Notes: generated by a model from the letters alone, not told the origin. A stretch of DNA of 64,000 nucleotides from Lycocorax pyrrhopterus obiensis (GCA_014706295.1 JACSVZ010000004.1:3831138-3895137), one strand, 5' to 3'. Positions 23,721-37,500 are shown, numbered from the stretch's first letter. Program-made: numbers and translations.

Positions 23721-26700
23721 GGCTCACCCCCCTCTCAGGCAACAAATATTGATGGCTGAGAACATTTTTGTTTTGCCTTTTTATTTCCTCCACCTCTTCC
23801 CCACCCTGCTGTTTCTGCACCCCTCGGATTAAACTTGCACATAAAATCAGTTTGGGCTGCATATAGTTTAACTTTATCCTCTACGGTCTCTTGTGTACAT
23901 TGTAAACACATTTCTTTGAACCCTAGGCACCGTTTACTATCAACAAGTTCTATGCTTTGAATCTTTATCCACCAAAAGGAGATCAATCACTGATTTTAGG
24001 AAGAGAAATGGGTCCTTATTCAAGTAGAGTGGAACCAGGCAGGTGCACTTGAAACCAGCAACGTGAAAAGTGAACCCAGACAAAACCACAATGCTGTAAA
24101 CCCTATATACATGCTGACCTAGACAAGTGAGTGGTCCTTCTGCAAAAGGTGATATATCCTTGCCCAGAATTAAGTGTGGATAGAAACACTGTGCAGGATC
24201 AGGCCTGGACGACTGGGCTCTCAACAGACCGATCACCTTTGTGGGGTGCTGAGCAGGCTGCTGCCCTATTGATTTCTATAGCAATAGAGGGGGCTTAGCA
24301 CCTCAGAGCATCAAATTTCCAAGCCTGGAAGAGACCTGGGCTCTGGAATGGATTAAAGTCACATGTGATGTATTTAGAAAGGCCTGAATTCAGTTTCAGC
24401 ACTCAGTAACAGCAACCACCATTTATTCTGGTTACTACAATTCATTTGGACAGTGTTTACAATATCATCCCCTTCTTCCATTATTAGACAAACAACTTTG
24501 ATAGGTAGCCTTTTATTTTTTACAGCATTTCAGAGCAGAATAAACACACAGCCTAGGTTATTTATGGAGTGAGCTTTCTGTATGAGGTTCCTTTGCCAAG
24601 GAAGTGTGAATTCAATAGTGCACATGCTGTGTATGTTCAACCAGACAACAGTGACCCAGCAGTCAGTGAGGAAGGGGAGAAAGGAAAAACACATGCAAGA
24701 CACCATCTTCTATAAGTCATGTCATAGGAAAACCCTCTCCATAAATGTTAGGGAACCATGTGCCAAATTGCATTTTACTAACACAGAAAAGTGATCAGAA
24801 CTGGTATACAGGACTTTTCCTGTTGGCCAGGGAAGCAAGAGAAACACCTGAGGCCTCATTTCCTTGTTTGTGCTTATTCCTTAGGAAATGCCATGTCAAT
24901 TGTTTGGGACAGTGTGGCTGGCATTTGGTGGACATGAGTACTGCAGAAGGTTACAGAAAGGCAGTTTCACTTGAAAGCGTATTTTCTAAAAATTTAAGAT
25001 GAAGATGAGGTTTTTTAATTGAAGGAGAAGAGGTTCAGAGGAAAGGAAAAAGAACAAGATAAACAGGTTTTATTTCACATGCTTTTGCTATCTGCTAATG
25101 CATAAAATCTTTTCCACAGGCAGGCTAACAGAAGACTTAATTCAAAACTAACTAATTGACAAATTCTGATATCCTTCTATATATAGCACATAAAGTACGG
25201 GCCTTATCACTTCGGTGTTTTTTTCATTTTTGATCCTTCATCCCATCAATAATGTGGGATTATATGGCAAAGCTGCATGTACATCACCAAAGGAGCATTG
25301 AGTCACAGACTCAGAAGCCTACGGAACAGCTGAACAGTTGAGTAAGTTTAACTGCATGCATATTTGTAAATATTATCCATGAACTTGTTGTATGTCTTGA
25401 TTTTGATTCAAACACACCTAAAAACTACCAAACAATCAGCTCTTGCTGCCTCATCCACTGACTAGACTTCCAGTTGCAAATGCTGAGACCCCAGCTCACC
25501 CCTAGTCCCCTAGACATGCACTTAATGAATTAACTCAGCACATCAATAAATTAAGAGGCTAAACAGCCTGTCAGAAAAGAATCAAACAAACAAACAAAAA
25601 ATAAATAGCATTGATTGCAACTCAGATGTGTTTGCCTTTTGGAATGAAAGAAATTCAAGTGTTTACTGCATGTTTAAGATGGGAAGCTGATTTGAGGTCA
25701 GAAAATTGAAGAAAAACCTCAAATGCTGCACTGTGTCAAAGACTGCAACCATATCGTCCTGCTCTGGGCACAGGTTTCGGAATAGTACTAGGAAGTTTTG
25801 AAAAACTTTCTTCTGGCTTCCATAAAAAATTGCGCTCCTAAACCCAGAAGAACCAAATACTACACTCTGCATTGTTAAAGAGCAGCCAGCCCTCCCATTT
25901 ATTGCAGAGCACTTTTAAAAAACATTCCCTCCACCTAGACAAGATCAAAAATGATGTTGCTTGTTGCTGTAATGTAAAGTTAAATCATAATGCTAATTTC
26001 ACGTCATGTTACAGGAATGATTGATATAAATAAATCTGGAGCTGCTTGATAAGAAATATACAAACACGTCCCTTCTCTTTTAGAAAAGTTCATACAAACC
26101 AAAGCCAAGCCTCTCATGTTTTTTATCAGATCATTCCTCATTTTGAGTATTTTCCCACGACTTAGTGCATTTTTTAATAAAAAGATAAAGTCTTTTTATA
26201 GGATAGACTTCTCCTTGCACAGTTAATACTGGAGAAATCTCAGGTCTTCTTTCAAAATATTTGGTATCAGACTTGATACATCAACAAATATGAAATAGAG
26301 CAACAGAAAAATATTAACTTGTCTCAAACATCAATGCCTCTGCTTCTAAATTATTCTCATTTATAGCACAGCAGCACTTAAGCGCCTCTCACATGACCCC
26401 TTGCACTAGACTCTCCCTACAGATCTGCCTAGGAAGGCGCTGTCTGGAAGATTTCAGACTCAGAAACTCTGATCTGCCAGTACACCAAGAACCCGTATCT
26501 CCAGATCTGCGAGGAACAGGATCTTCCAATTCAGAGATGAAGAAGACTGGAAGGAATCAATGTCTGTTTATCTGGATGTCAAAACTTCCTGGAGTAGCAA
26601 CCCTCGATGCTAAGCAATGTTTTTGTCGGGGTGTTAACGCCTGCAATTTTAGGTTCAAATGCCATCTTCACCTATAGATGATTAGAGCAAGACTAACCAA

Positions 26701-29700
26701 ACACTGCCCATTATTCTCTTGTAGGATGAGCTTCCCTCAGAGCCAGATACTGTCAAATTCAGAAGACAGAAACAAATCAACACAGAGAACCCCCTCAAAA
26801 CTTGTCACCTTTTGTGAACACAGACAGTTTTCAAAGTAGTCCCTGAAAACTGAAACACAGTGCTTATCCTTAAGTATTTCCCTTTGAAGCTGGCTGGCAT
26901 AGTTAATAGCATGCCATTCTTTATCTGTGTTCTTACATGAAATAGGAGCGGTAGAAGACATGCAAAGGCACAGGCAGTTACTCATGAATGTATCTGCCCC
27001 AGGAGTCCAGTTTTACTGGTTTCCCAACTGGCCATAGCATTCCCAGCTGTGCCAGAGTCTGAAATCACAGAGACGAGGTATGCTTTCTTAAAATAGACAT
27101 CAACCTCGACTCCAGAGAAGACTCTTTGGTGTTATTCACTGCAGCTGTGGCTTGCTATGGGAATATTCCCTCCAGGGAGGAGAGTAAGTCTCTGAGGGAA
27201 TAAGGCTACCTTGGCCAACTTCATGACAGACCTGGCATAAAGAGCTTTTTAGGGGATGGACCACATATAGGAGGAATTGTGACCTAAATAAAAACATGCA
27301 CCAGGAATTTGCAAGTGCTGTCTCCAAGGAGACAGTTACTGTCCTTGTGTAAAAGAAAACCTAAAAATTATTTTGAGATTCCTGCCATCTTTCCTCTACC
27401 ATGTCATGAGCCAGCACTCTGGGGGAGCACATAGCTTGAAATGCACCTTCCACATCCCATTTGTGCACCTACAGGTTTTATCCTCATGACCGGGGCAACT
27501 GTGCCTTCTGATCTGACATGGAAGGGGAGGGACATGTTTACAGAGGGAATTACTTCCTTCTTTACTGAGATGAGTTGCTCAGTGCTGACTTGTTTTATTA
27601 CTTTAAAATTACAATCAAGTACACTATAATTTGTCCAAGCTTGACATCTGCTTTCACTAGCTCTCAGTGTTTGCAAAAGCTTTTCAAGAAATGCAAGGGA
27701 AACATTTCCAAAAAGCAAAGCTTTCACACCTCAGAATACATAATTAGAGCACAAAAGATTTAATGCTTTTTTAGGTTTTTCTCCCTGTTCAAATATCACT
27801 TCAGGTTTCTTAATATCTATATAGCACTAAGACAGGTCTATGAAGCAATGCATCCCTCCTGTATCATACAAAGGTACATTTGCTGCTGTGGCAGTCTAGA
27901 CCACTCTCAAACACACCCTCATAGCCCAGTTCCACATGTCAGACAAAATCTATAGTTCTAAAACATCACTTTGGGGAAAAGACCACAATACAGCACACCT
28001 TGCTTCTTATAATGCAAAGCTGTTGTCTAAGTAAGCCTGTTTTCTGTACAGGGGTGCCATTCACCACTTCTTTCCTAGTTTAGGAAGAGGCTATTCCCCC
28101 AAAAGAAGGGGAAAGGAGCACCTTGTGTACCTTTTTTCTCATGCTAGGAGAGAGGTGAACTGTTAACTGAACTGTCACACCTTCAGCAAAACAACCCAGT
28201 GGGATCCAGTGGATACACTGATTTACAGCTGGCTGAGTGTGGTCGTTTACCCCTTGCTGTGCTGAGGGTTCGGAAGGACTGTATTTTCCTTTGGTTTATT
28301 TTTGTGTGTTTGTGCCAACACACAAACATGCTGCTTTGTGCTCATGTGAAAATTAATGCTGTAGCAATGTTGTCCCTTCTGAATGTACAATCAGAAGCAC
28401 AGTGAAAGAAATTCATGGCGTTCAATCCTTGGAGTATTTTTGAATCAATAGTCCCTTTATTTATATTGTAGCTGCATTCCGATTTATCACTTACAAATAT
28501 CCTCCAAAATAAATAAGGGAAGGAAATGGAAATATTACAATGAAATTGTAATAATTCAATGCTCACTCTGTACATAATAAAGTTGCAGAGGGAATCTGTG
28601 TTTTTTTGGTTTCCACTAAGCATCAGCAACAACTGATGGTCTTAAGTTAACAAGCTAATATTTCATCCATGGATACCAGAGTGATAATGGCTAAATATGC
28701 CAGTCGAGGGAATGAGCACATGTGCAGCTATTTGCCTGACACAACTTCTGCTGTCATGGCCTATTAAAACCAGTTTACATGTGCATGTCGAATTTGATGA
28801 ATATGTATGTGACCTCTTTCATAGCTATCACTCATTGGACTGTAGCCCTCATGGCAGAAAAAAACAGCACCTCTCATTAAACACAGCTTGAGTTACAGGC
28901 ATGTTATGTTAATATTCCTTCAGAACTTTAGGGGGTTTTCTCCTCCTTCTAATAAATCTTTAGACTAAAATAATTTAAAAGTATAATTAAAAAAAAAACC
29001 CAATGCTTTCCTATTTCTCTCCTCTTTCTCTTGGTGAATGTGCTTTGAAACTCTCCTCCTCTAGCAAAAGAGAAGGTAAATGAGTTTGTAGATGACATAT
29101 TCAACTGAGAGTAGCCAAATGCAACTTCTCTTATATAAGGTCTGGAACAGAATTAGGTATTTAAAAAAAAAACAAACCCAAAAACCACAATAAAACCAGA
29201 CGAGATTTTTTAGGCAAAAATGGGATTGTCTATCTTAAACATCATACTCGACCCAAATGCAAATGGTACTACGTATTGGAGTCTAAATATATGCAGTGAA
29301 TGTCCATGTTAACTTGCAGTTATCCCACTTTTTCTGCACCTAGATGGAAGGAGAACTAGAATTCTGAACTACAATGCTACAGAAAGTGCTTTCACCAAAT
29401 TTCCTATAGAAATTGTAAAACCCCAAGAGGCAAAGGAAAGCATCCAAGCTTTTGGTGTTTATGAGAATCCAAATGAACCTTTGAATCTTTTGAGGTTTCT
29501 TCATTGCTGTTTAAAAAGCATAAATTATAGAGTAAAAGCAAGGATGCAGCCAGATTGTGCAGTGCATATATGGCAAATATTTACTCACACGAACATTTCC
29601 AGTCCATCTGCTCTGCAGATAGAGTAAATGTTTCACAAACTGACACTTAATTTGGTAATACCAAACCAGAAAAGGCACATCCACATAGGCACTGGTACTT

Positions 29701-30235
29701 TGTAACACCCACAACAAAAGTCATATCCTTCTCCCAGTGACATGGGTTTGATACACCCAATTGTATTGCATCACTATACAACAAACATAGAAATTAGTGC
29801 ACTAATTTTTTCCTGTAACTGGAGGGGTCACATCTCGTTTGCAATGAGGCATCGTTTCTTGTGACTCATCTGGGTCCCTCACATCCAGATAGTTTGGGAT
29901 TCTTTATCCAGGAACTAAAAAAATGCCCAAAATCTGTTTGCTTGACTGCTCAAATCCAACCCTTGACCTCAGCAGGGGCATGCCATGAGTAAGGTGAGAA
30001 GAATTCAGTAAGTGACTGAATTGCACTAAATATAGCACTAAATTGATGTGTTGGCATTAGATACTTCTTGGACTGAAGTAGTGCATGAAAGAAAAACAGA
30101 TTTTCAGCAGAACATTCCACTTTGGCAGAAAAAAAGAGAAGAAAATGATAAAAAGTCCATCATGATAATTTCAACAGCATTTTAAAATGTTCTAAAATAA
30201 ACCTTTATAAAGACAGTCTAATTCTGATCTATGAC
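23721..30235. other. Noncoding stretch, no gene recognised
   Basis: Nothing recognisable as exon, RNA gene or mobile element. Small features are a CAAA tract at 25583-25600, a perfect 12-bp palindrome GGGAATATTCCC at 27159-27170, and A-rich tracts near 28987-28999 and 29162-29185. The 107-codon minus-strand frame at 27404-27727 is unrecognised. Confidence 0.6.
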
Positions 30236-30390
30236 ACTTATGTCTAAATATTTATTTTGCAAATATCAAAACCATTTAATTAAAGTAAAAATATTTCACT
30301 TGATTCATCAGGGTTTATTTTTAATTTATTTTAACCTTGATTTTTGTATTTGATTTATTTAAATTTTATTAATTATTTTGTTTTATTTCA
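30236..30390. repeat. AT-rich low-complexity tract
   Basis: Almost pure A/T, with repeated TTTATTT, TTAATT and AAATATT words. Likely AT-rich low-complexity sequence without coding capacity. Confidence 0.75.
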
Positions 30391-33300
30391 CAACATCCAA
30401 GAAAAATGAAATTTTTCAATGCTCCCATATCAATTGGTAGGTGTTCTTTTGCAATTTGTACTCTGGAGCATATTTTGAAATGATTACCCAACTTTTTAAG
30501 ACAGTCTGAAAACAAATTTGGAATACTTAGAAAAGTTCCCAAAGGCAACAGTTTGGAAAGAAAAGAAAATTGACAAGAAAACGGAGAGGAAAAAATCCAA
30601 GTCATTTCAATATTCAAGTTAGACTAGATAGTGAGACCTAATCTGACCCTGGAGGGACGTTTATATTAGCTGGAATTCCTACCCAAAAACCTTGAATGAA
30701 GAAGAGGAACCCAATCAGCCCAGTTACATTTAGCAAACTCAATAATGGAGAGCTAAAATTTCTCGTGAGGGTGATGTTGTTGGTGCAGCCTCAAGGTACG
30801 GATACAACGTCATTTAAAAAACTTGATTTTTTTTCTCCTAACAGGTATATTTTTCTACAAGAAAGAGCCAGCAACTCTAGCAATATAGACACATTAATTT
30901 TCAGCTTCTTTTCAGTACTGCAGCAGAATTGCTGATGCTGGCAAAGGAACAGTGAGTTTGAACAAACTCTTGCCACAGGGATAAGAAACACACTGAGGTA
31001 GGGAAGCACCGCTGGCTCTGCTGCCTGCCATGGATGAGGCAGATCCCATGCTGGGGATACCTATGCACCAGGTAACTCCTGTGCCTGAGTCTATGTGGTA
31101 TAGATGCTTCTCTTACTCTCATTTGTGCTCTTCCACAGCAGGACTTGACCCAATCAGCCTGACACGCGTGGCCCAAGGACTGCAGGACATCCTCCTAACT
31201 CAGCATAAGGATGAAACACAAATTTCCTACGTTTTGTTTTCTTTTTAATAAAGATGTGCAGCATCCAGTTCCCACTGCATCCTTACCATCCTTTCCAGGC
31301 TTTTCTTACACACTTCTCCATGGCATATCTGAATTGTCAACCTTTGCAACATGAACATGTTTTAGCGTCTTCTATCTGACCTAGAAAAACATAATAAAAA
31401 CTAAAACCAAACAAAAAAAAATCCAGAACAGTCAAAACAGACATTTTACCCATCTAATCCTATGGTTTTCAATTTTCCTAAGTTTTGGAAAATAGTCCTA
31501 TTGCCCTGAGTGGCAGAGAACTTCAGGTTTGTGAAAAAGATCCTTCTTAACCCACCAGCCCTGAGATGCTGGCTTTCATTCACACCCACTTTTTGAAGGG
31601 AAGCCATGAACAATGCAAAAGCAGAACAAGGTAGTTGGTTGTGCTTTTCCACCCTACTAAAATAGCTTTTGCAGCAGCATGTCCAAAACAGCCCTTAAAA
31701 TGCTTGTCCAGACACAGTCCTGCAACACCTACTTTGACTTTCATATCCCCTTTTGGACTGTCTGTGCTAAGATTGCTTACATGCTCCAAGTTCAATTAGT
31801 GAACATCAGAGATATAGATGGTTGTTGTATGCAAAGTGAGCTCATAAATTCCAATTTTCGCAGGTGCTAAGCATGCAAAAATGTCACACAAATTCTTCTA
31901 GAAATACAAATGTCAGGAATAGAAGTGACACTGTAAAAGAGCTAATGAAAAAAATAAAAAAACAAACCCACAGCCTTGACTGATTCAATGAAAGAACAGA
32001 AATAGATATGACATAACTTATGGGTTCGATAAGGAAAAATACTGCCAGGACACCAGAAACAGTTGACAAAAAATATCCACTCTAGCTCAGCCCAAGAACA
32101 GATATACATGGAGAGCTTTCCACAGTTTGTTTCAAAGGTTAGAAAATGCCCATTTCAAATTACAGGGCACTACACACTTTCTGTATCAGCTCCTACTTAA
32201 TAAAGTAACACTGAAATAAAACGTTCCTGTCATATTCCCTTGTGGCCAAAGAGAAGTATAGAAGCATCTATTCTGAGTCTCTGAAATCAGATGCACATTT
32301 TCCTTTAAACGTACATTTTCTGGGTAAACATCAAGATAATTTAAATAAAACTAAATTTAATTCAATAGAAATCTTATCATTTTCACGTAGAATAAAACAA
32401 AGAAGAGTTTAAAAGATCCCCAGGGTAATCTTCTGGTACCCACAGTTATAGCCAAACATGCAATCTCTGCTAATAACTGTTATTTACATATATATTAAAC
32501 ACGTATACCATTAGGAGATAAGTACATATTGATAGAGCCATGAAGTTTAGTGGTTTCTTTGAACACATATTTCTAAAGTAAGTACCTTACTTATGGCTTA
32601 ATAGAAATTCTGGTTAATTTAGAGATTATGGATGAGATATATACTTCTACGAGTTCCTCGGAAGTTAAATCTTTGAAAAAACAGAAAGGTGCTAGATGTG
32701 GGTATGGGGGAAAAAGAAATTCTGCTCTTCAAGGGATAGAAAAAAATTTGTGTTTCAAACTAGAAATGTACTCAGTCACTCACTAGGAAAAATCTAATAA
32801 AGAATAAACCTGGAACTTCCAAATCGACCTTTTTCACCTCCCAAGACAAAAAACAGGAAAACATTTCTTTGGCCTCAGCCTCTTCCCCACTATTTGATAT
32901 GAAGCATGAAAAATCATTGAACTGGATTTCAGAAACCTGAGCTTTACACTGAAAGTGTTAATTAACACTGAAAGGAGAAGCAAAATTAGAATTTTAGGAT
33001 TAAATGTGGTCTGAGCTAAGACTTGAACTTGACAAGTGTGATTACATTTGCTGAAAGAGACAAAGAGAAATCTTCTTGGTCCAAGAAAGTTCTTCTAGAG
33101 GAAAATGTCTAAAAAATATTTTTCAAAAAAGTTGGAACTTCACTTAGAACTGCAGATTTCAAAATAGTTGCTGCATTCTATAGGGCTTACTAAGTGCTTT
33201 TAGAAACACAGCCTTAAACAAAGGCATTTAGAATTCAAAAACACTTCCCTCTCAACCAAAGTACTTGGCACCACCAAATGCACTCTGAAAAGGTTTATAA

Positions 33301-33496
33301 CATGTCATCTAGTGCGTAGGCACAGGTCATGAGGAACTCTGAAAACCAGCAGGACATCCAGATCCTGGCCACGCTCCTGGGACAGTGACATCCTCCAGGG
33401 CTCCTGCACCTCTCACCCAGCCCTGGGGGTCCCCGAGCTGCCTGCACCCCAGGATAACCCATGCTGGCCATCAAATGCTGAGCAGTGGCATTGAAA
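30391..33496. other. Noncoding stretch, no gene recognised
   Basis: No exon or mobile element recognised. The last part (about 33360-33480) is GC-richer than its surroundings and lies immediately beside the 3' end of the CR1 copy that follows. I could not assign it to any family. Confidence 0.55.
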
Positions 33497-33623
33497 GCAT
33501 AGAGTAATTAAGGTTGGAAAAGATCTTTAAGATCATCAAGTCCAACTGCAGCTTGGCACCATTAGTATGTTCACCATTAAGTCATGTCCTCAAGCGAGGA
33601 TCTGCATTATAAAATTTAAAGGT

Positions 33624-34176
33624 TGTGGGGGTTATAGGGTGGTCAGAGATAGCTGCTGTGTACCCCAAATTGTCTCTTAGAGAGGGACAATTCAGGTGCG
33701 GACTGGGCCGCTAGCAGACCATCCTTTCTGCCCTGCGCTGCTAAGGCGCTGATGGCACGCACCCCACACCTGAACCGGATAGCTCAAATATTACCAGAGA
33801 CAAGGAGCCAAGGAGGGCCCTCCTCTAGCCCATGTTCCACGAACAGCTTTAATCATCCACAGAGGTGGGCAGGCAAAGAGAGCGAGGGACCACCAGGTCC
33901 CTCTTTACATAATCTCATCGGAGGGCCTGGGGGCGGTACAGAGGCGGGGCCGGGGAAGGGAGGCAATGAGCAGCGGGAAGGGGCAGGGCAGGGGACCAGG
34001 TGAGGGAGCAGCCGCAAAGGCTGCTGGGAGTAGTAGTTTTCCTTATACAGAGTCTGGGGGGGAAGGTTACATTCCAACCGCAAAGACTTGTGGGAGAGGC
34101 TTTTCCTTTCCAGAGATAAAAGGTATTTTTCAAATGCCTGAGTTTTTTCCACCAGCTGGCCTCAGTGACCCCAACA
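33624..34176 (-). mobile_element. Solo LTR of an endogenous retrovirus, nested in CR1
   Basis: A 553-bp segment foreign to CR1 interrupts the CR1 copy. Its ends are near-complementary TG...CA termini (TGTGGGGG at 33624, CCCCAACA ending 34176). On the minus strand it has a retroviral promoter layout: GC boxes (33950-33933), a TATA-like TATGTAAAG (33911-33903) and an ATTAAA poly(A) signal about 50 bp on (33853-33848). It is GC-rich compared with the window. No internal retroviral genes are present, so it is a solo LTR. The word TTTAAA lies just outside on both sides (33615-33620 and 34186-34191), but not directly against the TG/CA ends, so the target-site duplication is unresolved. The LTR family is not identified. 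Confidence 0.7.
34021..34040 (-). promoter_or_regulatory. ZNF143/THAP11-like motif in the LTR U3 region
   Basis: On the minus strand this reads AAAACTACTACTCCCAGCAG, close to the known ZNF143/THAP11 site ACTACAA(T/C)TCCCAGCA. It lies upstream of the GC boxes and the TATA-like word of the LTR, where a U3 activator site would be expected. Binding is inference. Confidence 0.35.
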
Positions 34177-34566
34177 CTGCCTGTTTTTAAACATTTCCAG
34201 AGATGGCGACTTCACCTGGGAAGCCTGTTCCAATGCTTTAAAACCCTGTGTGTGAAAAAGAAATTCATAATAGCCAATCTAATACTCCCTTAGCGCAACT
34301 TGAGGCCATTTCCTCTCATCCTGTTTCTTGTTACCTGGGAGAAGAGACTTGACACCCACCACGCTACAGCATCCTTTCAGGGAGTTGTAGACAGCAAGAA
34401 GATTTCCCCTGAATCTCCTTTCCTCCAGGCTGAGCATCCCCAGCTCCCTCTGCCGCTCCTCATAGGACTTGTGCTCCAGACCTTTCACCTGCTTCTTTGC
34501 CCTTCTTTGGACTTGCTCCAGCACCTCAATGTCTTTCTCGTAGTGAGGGGCACAAAAATTAGGCAC

Positions 34567-37500
34567 CCTGGCCCTCTGTCATGGCCCCCCATTCCGCAGG
34601 CCCCTGCCGCATGGCCACGTCTCCATGCCGGTGGCTCCCAGTGACTCATTTTCTATGCAAGTAAATTGGTACTTTGAGCCTTAGGAAACAGTGGCCAGCT
34701 CGCCACGTTAAAGAGTTTGGCGTTAGCGGCTCTGCCAGAATTCTCCTTCATGCTAATTCAGAACGCGGTCCCCAGACTGTCCAAATAGTCTGCAGAATTG
34801 CTAGGCAACCCTTTGTGCACATTTTGCCAGTATATATATTCGTGCTCTTTCTTTTTAATTTTATTTTCTTTTCCCTGGGACAGGGCTGTTCCCTTCTGCC
34901 CATGTTTCTCTCTGCACCACTTCAAATGAGATTAAGTTTAGGCAAAGAGGGGAGTCCGTGCTTGTGGCAGGACCATTGTGCATTAAGTGAGTTTATTTTG
35001 GTAGTGCTGTGTTCTGTCTCCAGTCACTGTCTTTTTACACATAATCAAAACATGAAGATTTATTATAGGGAGCACTAAAAATACGGCTTGAAAAGAAGAA
35101 AAATAAAACCACAAACTTGCTTTACAGCTGTGGCCTTAGGAACGCAACTGGATTCAGTCTGTAATGGGGAATGGCAATGCTGTCAGGTTTCAAATATGAC
35201 CTATCTGCTCAGGCTTTCAGAAGGAAAACTTTCTGGCTCCCGACATAGCCCATAGAAAAAGGAGACTCACAGGATGTTTCACAGCAGTGTGGCACACAGG
35301 CCACCCCACATATAAGTTGGTCCCTAGCAGTAGGTCAGCAGTAATCACCTCTGCTGCCAGATATTTCATTTAAAGATTCAAGGTTCCATGTGTATTTCTC
35401 GAAAATCCATCATCTAGAATCAAGAAACTTCAGAAGGAAAAAAAACCAAACAAAAACCCCTAAGGCAACATTTTTGTTTCTTCATTTTAAATATATTATA
35501 AACCTGATGGTTGGGGGAAAAAACTGCACCCTAAAAACAGGATAGCCCCCAGCCAGAACATGCATGAAAAGACAACCAGGAAAAAATGCTGTGTGAATCA
35601 TTCTTGTAAGCTAACAAATGAATGCCTTCAAAGCCTGTTTCATGATATTTTGAGTGACTGAAACTGGGCAGCATGGCTGAGGCCCGTCATCACTACACCT
35701 GGTATCACAGACAATAAATCATCCTTAGTATCTCTCAGAATACGGGTCATTACTTTCTTTAGTGGATAGCTAGAGATCTGATATTCAAACATCTGAAGAA
35801 TGATTTTCAAAGCCAACTCAAAGACAACTAGCTGCCTGTCAACCACATAACCTGTGCACAAGGATTCTGGACAAGTATTTCCCCATACGGTAACCTGGCC
35901 CGTGATGAGCACTCGAGGCTGACAGTAAGGGCATCTTCTGCATTCAAGACTCAGCAACGACATACAACCCAGGGATGCACCCCTCATTGTTTCCTTGCTA
36001 ATCCAAATAAGTCAGCTGGATGCTATTCTAGCCCAACCTGGAAATTTCAGTAAGCTGATCTTAAGGAAGAGAGAAGCCCACACGCTCTTCAGTGGTCAGC
36101 AATTGATATTACATTACATATTGGTACATCGATATTACACAGTGGAAATCACTGCAACTCTCTTGCCACCTCACAGTTAACCAGCATAAGCTGCACATCT
36201 AATTAATTTATCCTCAACTTCTAGCAACAGGAAGATCTGAATGAAGCTTTGCTGTGACTTTCGGCACACAGTCAGTGATATGTGCTAGGCTGTTGGAGTA
36301 CTCCTTTTTGGATGGTTTTCCTAGATGAGCCTCTCCTTATTAGCTTAAACAGCAGTGATGAAAAATCAAAAAGAGAAAGGAGCTGAAACTCCTAAATACA
36401 TTCCATGTACCTGACCATTTAGAAAGAGGCAGGTTTTCTCACTGACTGCAATTTAGAGACTTGTGGATCTTGAATAAAAGAGAACAAGTTAACTTAAACT
36501 TTAAAATTTATGAATGACAGCAGAATACAACTACCAGAATTTAGTTTATTTTCTCTGTATATTGTAGTTATCCTTTCACTCAATATATGCCTGTAAAGCA
36601 AGTATAATGGAAGATGACGTGGGTAATGCAGGGATAAAACAGTCTTGGTCAGCATTACATAATAAGTCAGGTTTTATCTCTTGTTTCTTTGTCTTATGCT
36701 CTGCAACTGTGCCAAACCATTACACTCTAGAAAAATTTCCATTAAGATAGATGTTGAAACCAAAGGGAAGCAAAATAAGGTTTGAGAGGTATTTGGAGCT
36801 TTTACTCACAGATGTGATAGCCTTATGTTGCAATGCATTTGTTCCCTTTGATAGAACATATGTGCTCCAAGAGACAGTTTTCAGATACATGCAGCATACA
36901 TTTCCATTTTTTAATAACTATTTCATAACTTCCAGAAAATGTTGGTCTGGCTTTTTATGGATGCTTCTCAAAGCAGATAATAAAATGTTCATCAATTTGG
37001 CATGGGGAATTCCAAGTGTCCACACATTCTGCTCTACATATGTAATACCAACAGCATCTTTCCTATCTTTAAACTCTGGAGGGAGACATAAGCTCCACAA
37101 AACACAGGAGAAAATCCTGACTGGTTTGGATTACAGGTTTCAGTCCCAATTTGCTCCTTTATTTTGTCATGGCAAGAGAACTCATTATATAAGCTGGCCT
37201 TTCACATCTTGACAGCACAGCTGACTTCCTTCAGAGTTTTTTAAACTCACACAAAAGTTATTTGAAAAGTGTTTACCCCAGGCCTTCAGGCTCAGATTCA
37301 TCCTTAAACCGGGAAGAGAAGCAGAGCTTGTTTCCTGTAGGCACATGTGCACAGAGAGATGGCTGAAGGCTCCACTGTGTGAGGGAAGGTGCTTCCACTA
37401 CTTTCCTCACTGGCCTTTCCACAGTATGGCTGGGCTATTCAGCCTAAGAGCATGCAAAAAAAAAAATCATCTATTGCAATTTCTCTCTCTCCGTCACCAG

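Larger units (their letters stand above)
33497..34566 (-). mobile_element. CR1 LINE fragment, 5'-truncated, split by an LTR
   Basis: This is the 3' end of a chicken-repeat-1 (CR1) non-LTR retrotransposon on the minus strand. The plus strand shows the typical reverse-complement 3' tail (TTAAGGTTGGAAAAGATC at about 33508, then ATCATCAAGTCCAACTGCAG). After the insert it resumes with AGATGGCGACTTCACC and GCCTGTTCCAATGC, then GCAACTTGAGGCCATTTCCT. On the minus strand 34566-34279 is an open 95-codon frame matching the C-terminal end of the CR1 reverse-transcriptase ORF ([39 protein letters not shown]). The element is 5'-truncated near 34566, as is usual for CR1. It is interrupted between about 33621 and 34185 by the LTR listed separately. 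It is inactive. Confidence 0.93.

Noticed and set aside
30617..30655. Possible CR1 3' tail (GTTAGACTAGATAGTGAGACC)
   Set aside because: Only a short, imperfect resemblance to the CR1 3' end, with no neighbouring CR1 sequence. Not supportable.
33361..33480. GC-rich stretch beside the CR1 as another mobile element
   Set aside because: Could not be matched to any element family. May simply be local GC-rich sequence.
33752..34152. Overlapping GC-rich open frames on both strands
   Set aside because: They fall entirely inside the solo LTR and reflect its GC-rich promoter composition.
34300..34644. 114-codon plus-strand open frame
   Set aside because: Antisense to the CR1 reverse-transcriptase fragment on the minus strand.
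34674..35078. 134-codon plus-strand open frame with a hydrophobic stretch
   Set aside because: The hydrophobic run is encoded by a T-rich tract (34839-34872). No family resemblance or gene context.
36751..37212. 153-codon plus-strand open frame
   Set aside because: Unrecognised peptide rich in Phe, Leu, Ser and Thr as expected from AT-rich DNA. No supporting signals.
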